A program made the translations under genes and the position numbers. The notes under the pieces are model-generated. The model saw nothing but the letters and a program-made list of their open reading frames with translations, was not told the DNA's origin and searched no databases. A stretch of 20,915 nucleotides of DNA from Parvularia atlantis. Its lineage: Eukaryota; Opisthokonta; Rotosphaerida. This document shows, piece after piece, positions 10,009 to 18,017 of this stretch (position 1 is its first letter; each line of letters begins with the position of its first letter). The DNA lies in assembly GCA_943704415.1 (NCBI GenBank), contig CALSCO010000325.1, positions 1-20,915 on the forward strand, read 5' to 3'.

Positions 10009-10759
10009 TCATTCGGCCTTGGGCTTGGCCAGGGCCAGCGCGTCCGCGACCGCCACGCGCTTCTCGTCCTCGACGTGGGCGGCGTAGGCCATCGCCTGGC
10101 AGAAGCCGATGAAGCCGGCGAGGCCGAGCGCGAGGAAGTGCCAGTTGTACAGCCACTGCAGGTCGTCGTGCGTCGGCTGCGCGTCGCCGGTGAAGGTCGC
10201 GCCGACACGCTTCTCGAGCGGCGCGATGACCAACACGGCGAGGGCCGCGTTTGCGACAAAGATGGCTGCGCGTGCGGCATGAGCATCGGGCCAGCAGGAC
10301 GGGCGCCGCAGCGCACCCGCGCCGAGCACGTCAAACAGCTTGCGCTTGAGGCTGGCCTGCGTGCGCACGGCCGCGATGAGCGCGCTGGCGTAGTTGACCG
10401 TGCCGGCCGTGAGCAGGAACGCCTGGATGGCCTGCATGAACAGCGCTTCGTCGCGCACGCAACGCAACGCGTCAGCAGGGTGCATCGCCGAGGACGCGCG
10501 CATCGCACCGGGCCGGATGGCCTTGCGGAAGTAGAAGGCCTGGATGGCGCGCACGCCGTCGGGGTAGCCCGCGCCCATGTCGATGCTGAGGGCGACGGTG
10601 AGCATCCCTGCGTCCCGCCCGCCATGCGCATCAGCGCGATCTCGCGTGCGGCAAGCAGGGCACGGCAAAGGCACGGCAAGGCGCACCGACCGAGTACAGC
10701 AGGCCCAGCAGGCTCGAGGGCGCGAGGGGCACGCGGTCGCCAATGCGCGCCGCGGCCAT
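10009..10759 (-). CDS. SHR3: Four-helix membrane protein resembling the Shr3/Psh3 amino-acid-permease chaperone
   Basis: Exons 10759-10687, 10607-10509, 10445-10317, 10265-10009; 185 aa. Four predicted helices: SLLGLLYSVGMLTVAL; about ALFMQAIQAFLLTAGTV; KLFDVLGAAIFVANAALAV; and NWHFLALGLAGFIGF followed by CQAMAYA. The Shr3 family, as I recall it, has the same layout: FY then a proline before helix 2, LFD-G/A at the start of helix 3, and an L-x-x-L...N...LAL...G...Q...YA pattern in helix 4. All are seen here in order. Shr3 acts in the ER membrane and helps amino-acid permeases fold and leave the ER. Similarity is moderate and the family call is from memory; another small tetraspan protein is possible. 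Intron 2 (10446-10508) ends AAG and is a multiple of three; removing it joins helix 2 cleanly. The start is the first ATG and gives a short soluble N-terminus. It is divergent from PLC (104 bp gap). Confidence 0.58.
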
Positions 10760-10863
10760 TGCTGAGCGCTGATTGGGTTTTGATTTCGGTGCTTTCCTGG
10801 AAGTTCGCTGACGCCCCCTCCTCGTTCCGCACCGCAGTTCTCCCCCTCCCCGCCCCCCCTGCG
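10760..10863. promoter_or_regulatory. Divergent SHR3-like / PLC promoter gap
   Basis: 104 bp between start codons, with an inverted CCAAT (ATTGG at 10772-10776) 88 bp before the PLC ATG, then a pyrimidine-rich tract rich in C runs up to the ATG. A possible 5' leader intron end (GCTGAC...CCGCAG) lies inside it but cannot be confirmed. Confidence 0.45.
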
Positions 10864-13800
10864 ATGGCCGCCGAGGCGTCGTCGTCGTCGGCCGTCGCGC
10901 CCGAGCCCGCGACCTTCACCAAGCCCAGCGAGGCAGATCTCGCGGCCGTGACGGCGGGGCAGGAGCTGCTCAAGGTGGCGCGACTGGGCGCCGGACTCTT
11001 CCCGCGAACGACGCGCGCGCGCTGACGAAGGGGATCTCCGCGCAGTTCTGCAAGCGCGCGTCGCCCCACTCGCGCACGTTCAAGGTTGACGTGCTGAGCG
11101 GGCAGATCGTCTGGGCCTCGCCGTCAAAGTCCTCGTCCAAGACCGTCGTCAACCTCGACAGCGTGCGCGAGATCCGCGAGGGCCAGACGACCAAGATGTG
11201 CGTGGCGGGCCGCGCGCCCCGCGCGATCCCCCGCACACGCTCGCTGCGCTCTCCTCGTTGCTGACGTCGCGCCGTCCGCCCTTCGCCGAACGACCTGCGG
11301 GGATCCCTCTTCACGAACCACCCGCCACCGCAATAACGATAAACAACAGCTTCAAGGCGCGCCCCAACGAGCACAAGCCCGAGCTGTCGTTCTCGGTCGT
11401 CTACGGCAGCACCTACACCACGCTCGACCTCGTCGCGCCCACGGCCGAGCAGGCCAAGCTGTGGATCAACACGCTGCGCTACCTCGTGGCCGAGGCGCCC
11501 AAGGCCGACCGCATCATCACGTGGCTGCGCCAGGCCTGGCGCAAGGCCGACCGCAACGGCGACAACCAGCTCAGCCTGGACGAGATCATGCGCCTGCTGG
11601 GCCAGATCAACGTCCACCTCCCGCGCAACGCCGTCAAGAAGACGTTTGAGATGTTCAGCAACGGCACCAAGTTCCTCGACTTTGACGGCTTCTCCAAGTT
11701 CTACAAGCAGCTCAAGTACCGCCGCGACGTCGAGGAGTTGTTCAAGGACCACGCCAAGACCTACAAGGGCGTCTCGCTCACCGCGGGCGAGTTTGGCGGC
11801 TTCCTCAGCGCCGAGCAGGGCCTCAAGCTCTCCAACGACGAGGTGCGCGTGCGCGCTGCCCCGTGCGCGCCGTGCTCACCGACTGCGCGCTGCCCCGTGC
11901 GCGCCGTGTTCACCAACTGCGCGCTGCCCCAATCAGGTCGTCAACCTCATCAAGAAGTACAGCAAGGACAGCTTCGCGGCCGTGCCCGGCACGCTCTCAC
12001 TCGACGGCTTCTCACGCTACCTGGCCGAGGAGGACTCGGAGGCGATGAACCAGGCACACCTCACGACGGTGTATCAGGTGCGGCTCACACGCACGCACAT
12101 GCACTCTCGCTCAAGCCGCTCCTGCACCCGCGCGCAGAACATGGACCTGCCGCTCAACTACTACTTCATCAACTCGTCGCACAACACGTACCTAATGAAG
12201 GACCAGCTGCGCGGCCCGTCGTCGGTCGAGGCCTACATCAAGGCGCTGACCAAGGGCTGCCGCTGCGTCGAGCTCGACTGCTGGTGCAGCGCGCGCCCGG
12301 CCCGCTCGTGTTCGCTCACAACCGCCTCGCTGCCAGGGACGGTCCGGACGGCGACCCGATCATCTTCCACGGCCACACGCTCACGAGCAAGATCAAGTTC
12401 CGCGACGCGATCAAGGCCATCAACGACTACGCCTTCAAGGCGTCGCCGTACCCGGTCATCCTTTCGCTCGAGGTGCACTGCCACCTGGAGCAACAGGGCA
12501 AGATGGCCAAGATCATGCGCGACATCTTCGGCAGCAAGGTGCTGCGCCCCCCGGCCACGGCGCAGAGTGCCGCGCGCGCTCACACTGCCCGCTGTGCGCC
12601 ACCAGCTGTACGACGTCCCGATCACGTCCGTGACCGAGCGCCTGCCCACGCCCAACGAGCTCAAGAACAAGATCCTCGTCAAGGGCAAGGGTGCGCGCCC
12701 TCGTGACCGCCACTTGCACGCGGTCGCGCTCACGTTCACGCCGCGCCGCGCGCAGCGCTGCCGCCCCAGGTGCCCAAGCCTGAGGAGTACGAGTCGGACG
12801 ACGACTCGGACGAGGACGAGGACGAAGACGAGGAGGCCAAGAACGACCCGAAGCTGGCCGAGGCCAAGAAGATCAAGGAGGAGCAGGCACGCGCGACACC
12901 ACATCTTGCAACTCCACGCGCTCACATAACGCGCGCACGCAGGGCAAGAAGAAGGGCGCCAAGGTCAAGGTGCACAAGGACCTGTCGGACCTGGTCAACT
13001 GCTTCAAGTCGGCGCACTTCAAGAGCTTCGAGGAATCGCGCAAGAAGGGCCGACCAAACGAGATCTCGTCGTTCGTCGAAGGCAAGTCGATCAAGTTTGC
13101 GACCAAGAACTCGGAGGAGTACAGTGCGTCCTCGGCGCGGGCGCCCGGCTTGCGACGGCGACCTCACGTCCCCGCGCAGTCGAGTTCAACTCGATCTCGA
13201 TGACGCGCACGTACCCCGCCGGCGGCCGCATCGACTCGTCCAACTACGACCCGCAGCCGCACTGGAACCACGGCTGCCAGGTCGTCGCGCTCAACTACCA
13301 GGCACGGCGACGCGCCGCCCTCGTGTCGTGCGCGCACACTGCCCGCTGACGCGCCGCCCGCAGACGTACGACCGTCCGCTTCAGCTCAACCTCGGCAAGT
13401 TCGCGGACAACAAGAACGCGGGTTACCTGGTCAAGCCGCCGGCGTGCATGAAGTACGACCCCAAGATCTACCAGCAGGAGCCGCTCAAGCCGCTCAAGCT
13501 CACAATCCGCGTCATCTCGGCGGCGCAGCTGCCCAAGCCCGCGCGCCAGACCAAGGGCGAGGTCATCGACCCCTACATCGGTGCGGCCGCGGCGCCTGTG
13601 CTCGCGCGCGCGAGACACAGTGGCTCACGCCGCTGGCGGGCGCAGCGGTCGAAGTCAGCGGCGTGAAGCAGGACAGCGCGCAGCATCGGACGAAGCAGTG
13701 CGTTGTGGCGCACGCGTGCACGCGCTCGTGCTCACACGTGCACAACAGCGTCGACGACAACGGCTTCAACCCCGAGTACAACGAGACGTTCACCTTCAAC

Positions 13801-14052
13801 GTGAGTGTGCCCGAGCTGGCGCTCGTGCGGTTCACAGTGATGGACATGGACGTGGGCGGCGGCGGTGCGTCGCCGCGAGCAGGCGGCCGTGCAACCTGCG
13901 CCTGACGGGGCTCCCACGCAGACGACTTCATCGCCACGCGCACAATCCCCCTGCCCTCGCTCCTGCCGGGCTACCGGCACGTCAACCTGTTTGACTACCA
14001 GCACCGCGAGATCAACCTCGCGGCGGTGAACGTCCACATCAAGATCGAGTGA
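10864..14052 (+). CDS. PLCD: Phosphoinositide-specific phospholipase C, delta type
   Basis: Exons: 10864-10974, 11046-11197, 11350-11842, 11937-12077, 12138-12283, 12337-12538, 12606-12690, 12756-12886, 12943-13123, 13180-13301, 13364-13580, 13646-13697, 13749-13864, 13922-14052; 759 aa (rat PLC-delta1 756). It cleaves PIP2 to IP3 and diacylglycerol in a Ca2+-dependent way. Order: PH domain ([18 protein letters not shown] to [14 protein letters not shown]); EF-hands, the first canonical ([12 protein letters not shown]); X domain with His314 and Asn315 (SSHNTYL), Glu344/Asp346 (ELDCW), His359 ([12 protein letters not shown]) and Glu393 (ILSLEVHC), each exactly three positions beyond its rat equivalent; an acidic X-Y linker; Y domain ([41 protein letters not shown]); C2 domain ([36 protein letters not shown]). 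All catalytic and Ca2+ ligands are present, so it should be active. Two introns use GC donors, one has a GTGGCG donor, and one carries a tandem duplication. Confidence 0.97.
11850..11930 (+). repeat. 34-bp tandem duplication inside a PLC intron
   Basis: Units at 11850-11883 and 11884-11917 differ at two positions; a 13-bp third partial copy follows at 11918-11930. The host intron (11843-11936) is 94 nt; removing one unit would leave 60 nt, the local norm. Confidence 0.95.
12887..12942 (+). other. GC-AG intron in PLC X-Y linker (donor CAG|GCACGC)
   Basis: Phase-0 intron between KIKEEQ and [10 protein letters not shown]. The length is not a multiple of three, so it must be removed to keep the Y domain in frame, and no GT lies at a workable donor position. 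Ends CACGCAG. Confidence 0.88.
13302..13363 (+). other. GC-AG intron in PLC Y domain (donor CAG|GCACGG)
   Basis: Joining CAG to ACG gives [16 protein letters not shown], the same length as the rat/human block from ALNFQT to GRF. A GT donor 24 nt downstream would insert eight residues absent from the family. Confidence 0.85.
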
Positions 14053-14265
14053 CACGGCCGGGGCAAGTACCGTGCGCCGCTCTATTATGTTCCGTTATGC
14101 TCCGTGCGCCTCTGGCAGGGCGCGCCAAACGCGCATTTCGATCGCCATCCGCGCGTGTTCTCCGCTTTTAACCCTCCCTCCTTGTCCCCTGCTCTCTGTC
14201 GACCGTTCGCGAACGCGTCTTCAGAGACAGAATGAGCAGAAGGACCACAAAAAATGCCAACACGG

Positions 14266-14962
14266 TCAGATGACGAAGAACGAGCCCACCACCGCCAGAC
14301 GCCCGCCCACGAAGCGCTTGCCCGCGTCCGGCGCGCCCACGCCGCACTCGGTCACGCGGTTGCAGCCCCAGATGTACACGCGCCGCAGCTGCACCAGCTT
14401 CTCGCGGAACACGTTCATCAGGTCGTCTGCGCGCCAGGTGAGCGGCAGCGCACGAGCGGCGGCTGCGCGCACCGTCCACGTCGCGGATCCACGACACGTC
14501 AAGCGTCTCGAGCGCGGTGCACGTCTCGGCCACACGCTCGAGCGCCTGGCGGCTGACGTTGCGCAGCGCGTTTAGCATGAGACGCGTCAGCTTAGGCGCG
14601 GCTGGCGACGCCGCGAGCATCTCGACGCCGTCGCTCGTGACGCGCGTGCGCGTGAGGTCGAGCACGCCGAGCTCCGAGCACAGCTGCGCGCAGGGTCAGT
14701 CACGAGCGGCTTCACACCGCGCCCGCCACGCACGCGGAGCACGTGGCTGAGCGCGTAGTCGTCAAACGCCGTCGCCGACACGTCGAGCTTGGTCAGCGCC
14801 GCGCCGATGAGCCCGCGGTCGAGCCGCGCAAAGACCACGGTCGCGTGCAGGTCGTCGCTCTCGGCCAAGGCTTTCATCTTGCCCAGGCGCGCCTGGCGCT
14901 GCCGCTCGAGTCGCTGCGCGCGCGGGCCGTCGTCCTCGCCCGTGCGGCCGCCCATTGCGTCC

Positions 14963-14998
<36 letters not shown>

Positions 14999-17958
14999 AG
15001 CTTGTTGCGCTGCGTCGTCGCGCCGCGGCCCTGCAGCGAGGCCACCGGCAGCGTGTGCGCCTCCTCGGCCGCGCGGCCGGAGAGCGCGTGCCGCAGACGC
15101 ATCGCGTCGCGCAGGTTGAGCTTGCGCAGGCCCGCACCGATCGCCTGCAGCAGCGGGAACACGCCCTCGTCGGTGATCTGCCGCCACCGCGCGCGCGCTT
15201 GCGTCAGTCTCGTAAGCGGCGCAAGACATGCCGCACCGCACCTGCACGCACGCACGCAGCGACAGCACGTCCAGCCGCTCCATCACGCGCAGCTGCCGCA
15301 GCGCCTCGTCGTCGACGTTGGAGCACATCTCCAGCTTGAGCTTCTCGAGCGTCGCGGCGCAGCGCGCGACGAGGGCGCGCACGGCACCGAGGCCGATGCG
15401 CGCCGAGTTGGCCACGCAGAAGCGCTGCGCGCCGGGCGTCAGCACTACGCAGCGGGCGCGCTGTCTCGCGCGCGCCGCACCCGCAGCGGCAGGCGCAGAT
15501 TGCTGATGACGAGCGCGCATGCGTGGTCGCTCACGAGGAATGCGCCGTCGAGCGTCAGATCCGAGAGCAGTGGCGCAGCGTCCGGGATCTGCAGGAAGAC
15601 GTCGTCGTCCAGCCGGCCGCAGCCCTTGAGCGTGAGCGTCGAGAGAGCGCCAAGGTGCGGCAGCATCGACACAAAGCCCTGGCGGTCGAGCTCTGCACGA
15701 AAGGTCAGCGCCAAGAACGATTGCCCGCATGCAGCCGGAACGCACTGGCGCAGTCGTACAGCCGCAGCGACTCGGCGCGCGCGTCCAGGAACAGCTTGAC
15801 GGTGCTATTGGTGAGGCGGCGCACGTGGCACACAAGCTGACAGATGCGGTCGCGCGCGCGCTCGTCCAGGTCGCCGAACGACTCGACCTCGTCAATGTTG
15901 TCGCACACGTAGCGCATGCAGATCTCCTGCAGCGGCAGCACGCGGCCATGCAGCTCGTTCAGGATCGAGCCCTCCGAGCCTTTGGTGCGGCGCTGGCGCG
16001 ACGATGGCGAGACGGTCGTCGCCGCGGGGCTCCCGCGCCGCGTCTCGTTGTCCTTTTTGGCGCAGTTGGCGCAGCGCAGGACGCCATCGGGCAGCCGCGT
16101 GTCGCACTGCGCCGATGGTCAGCCACAGCGACAGGGCGTGCGATCGACAGGCGGCACGTGCCTGGCCGCAGAAGGCGACACGGCGGCGCACCATGCGAAA
16201 ACCCGCGATCCACCGGTTAGCGTCGTCTGCACGTTCGCGCGTGAGCGGCGCGATCGCGCGCACGGGCACTGGCGAGGCACACCGCCCTCGCCGTCGTCCG
16301 AGCTGGACGAGTCGGCGCCGCGCTTGCGGCCCTTGCCCTTGTCCTTCCCCTTGTCCTTGTCCTTGCTCTTGCTCTTGCTCTTGCCGTCGGCCTTGCCGGC
16401 ACCCTTGCTCTTGCTCTCGGGGCGGCGCGCGGGGTCGTCCAGCACGGGCTCATCAACATACTCGAAGCGCAGGCGCGGGCGGTTGCTGATGCGCGCTCTG
16501 AGTGGGCAGGTGCCTACGCGTGGTGGGGAGGCAGAACGCACGCCTGATGCGACGTTGGACGGTTGTCGACCGTCGGGAAGGCGTACAGGTTGCGGCCGAG
16601 CGTGGCCGGGTCGGTCGTGTCGGCATTGGCGTCGGCGTTGGCGTTCGTGCCACCTGACGCGCCCTCGGTAGCGGGCGTCGCGGTGTCGCCGCGCGTCTCG
16701 GCCGCCAGCCGCTCAAAGTGGCGCTGGCGGATGCGCTGTGCCGAGATGCCCTGCGACCACGCGTGGTCAGAGCGAGCGACGGCTAGCAGTGCCGCACCTT
16801 CTCAGCGAGGAACGACGTGAGCGCGCTCGTCGGGCCGCTGACGCCGTTCGTCCGGCGTCGCGCGGGCTGCGCGGTCGCACGGTCGGGCTCCGCCTCTACC
16901 TCAGCGAGGGCGGCGGGGGCGGGCGTGGCGCGGCGCGACGGCTCAGGCGATGGCAAGCTCAGCGTCGGGAGGCGCGGCGTGCTCACGGAGCTGCTCGACG
17001 CAGCCCTCACGGGCGTGGCGGGCGTGGCCGGGGCGGAGGCCGTACGGCGCGGCTGGGACGGCGTGAGGTGGCGTGTCGAGGGTGCGGGCGTGATTGGCAC
17101 GATGCGGATAGCCGGCGGCAGCTTGAGCGTCGGGTCGAGCGGCACAAGTTCGGCCCCGCGGCGCTGGCGCACGCAGTACGGGCAGACCCAGCTGTCGGCG
17201 ACGTCACGCAGCTGCGCGGGCTGCACGAGCAGGCACGCCGCGTGGAAGACGCGCGAGCAGCCGGTGCAGGGGAAGCGCGTGGGCGTGCGGCGCTGGCAAA
17301 CCCAGCACTCGCTCTCGTCGGCGTCCTCGCTGGCCGGCATGGTGTTGCGGGCCGGCGTGGGCGACCGTGCCGCGGCGGCGATCGGGCTCGTGCCGGCGCG
17401 CCACACGCGCTTCTTCTTGGCGGGCGAGGGCGACGACGCGGCCGAGGCCGGGAGCGATCCGCCGCGTGGGCGCGCAGGGCTATCCTTGAAGTCGTCGTCG
17501 TCGTCGTCGCTGTCGCCAGGATCAGCGCCCTCGTCCGTAGCCGGGCGCTTGCGCGGCTTGCGCGAGGGCATGGCGTCGCGCTTGCGGCTCGCGTTGCTGC
17601 CGCTGCTGCTCGGCGTGTGCGGCGTGTGCGGCGGGTTTGGCGCGGGCTCGCCGTCCTCCGCCACCTCGGCGGCGCGCACGGGGATCGCGACGACGGCGAC
17701 GGTGGCGGTCGCATCGGCTTCGCTCTCGCAGTACCTGCGCCGCGCCGTCGTCGTCCCGATCAGCGCCGCCACGTGTGGGCGCAGAGACGGCGCATCCATC
17801 ACGCACGGGCACAGCCAGCGCGCCATCGCCTCGACGGCCTTGCGGCGCAGCCCGAGGCACGCGGCGTGGAACGCGCGCGGGCATCCGTCACAGCACAGCA
17901 GCGAGCCGCCGCGCTCGCACAGCGCGCACGCGTCGTCGTGCGCGTCCTCGCTCGCCAT
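14266..17958 (-). CDS. RAD7: PHD-PHD-Rad7 fusion: Rad7 repair protein with two N-terminal PHD fingers
   Basis: Exons: 17958-17807, 17734-16798, 16750-16542, 16485-16283, 16226-16162, 16106-15746, 15692-15481, 15424-15242, 15177-14734, 14683-14473, 14426-14266; 1045 aa (yeast Rad7 565). PHD1: Cys11, 14, 23, 26, His31, Cys34, 50, 53, completed only when intron 17735-17806 is removed (WLCPYC). PHD2: Cys194, 197, 207, 210, His215, Cys218, 235, 238. A Pro/Ser-rich linker follows, then the Rad7 N-terminal motif GPTSALTSFLAEK joined by splicing to GISAQRIRQRHFERLAAE (yeast GPNSALTQFLREEGISAENI). Next come a Lys-rich stretch, a CxxC-x10-CxxC zinc motif (520-537), the Rad7 core (LPLQEICMRYV, STVKLFLDARAESLRLYDC) and leucine-rich repeats to the C-terminus (ALETLDVSWIRDVD). 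Known role: partner of Rad16 in global-genome excision repair and in a cullin ligase. The start is the first ATG; no in-frame ATG lies between PHD2 and the Rad7 motif. The acceptor at 16485 could instead be 16497. Confidence 0.92.
14965..14997 (-). repeat. GTC triplet run encoding eleven aspartates in the Rad7 repeat region
   Basis: Eleven GTC triplets on the plus strand read as an Asp11 tract inside a charged insert that splits the Rad7 leucine-rich repeats. Confidence 0.95.
16107..16161 (-). other. GC-AG intron in RAD7 (donor CAG|GCACGT)
   Basis: Removal joins FCGQ to CDTRLPDGVLRCANC and so creates a complete CxxC...CxxC zinc motif. Branch-like CTGACC and acceptor GGCGCAG are present. The 55-nt length is not a multiple of three, so it must be spliced. 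Confidence 0.88.
16330..16386 (-). repeat. Imperfect hexamer repeat encoding Lys-Ser/Lys-Asp/Lys-Gly dipeptides
   Basis: Variants of CTTGTC and CTCTTG in tandem encode a long alternating KS/KD/KG tract in the Rad7 part, upstream of its zinc motif. Likely a flexible basic, DNA- or nucleus-targeting segment. Confidence 0.8.
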
Positions 17959-18017
17959 CGGTCCGCCGGTGGCGCGACCAATTAAGCAGAGTGACGATCG
18001 CGGTGGCGCCACTTGTG
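17959..18017. promoter_or_regulatory. 59-bp bidirectional RAD7 / RAD16 promoter
   Basis: The start codons of the PHD-Rad7 gene (minus) and RAD16 (plus) are 59 bp apart. The gap holds CCAATTAAG (CCAAT 17978-17982), 19 bp from the RAD7 ATG and 35 bp from the RAD16 ATG. Both leaders must be very short or overlap, which suggests joint control of the two partners. Confidence 0.6.

Noticed and set aside
9546-11069. 507-aa minus-strand frame spanning COX20, the Shr3-like gene and the PLC start
   Set aside because: It runs through three separate genes and two intergenic gaps. Only short parts coincide with a real exon, and the composition is Arg/Ser/Ala filler.
16783-18012. Separate PHD-finger gene upstream of an independent RAD7
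   Set aside because: There is no in-frame ATG between PHD2 and the Rad7 motif, no stop or evident terminator, and one continuous exon joins them. Still listed as the main alternative to test.
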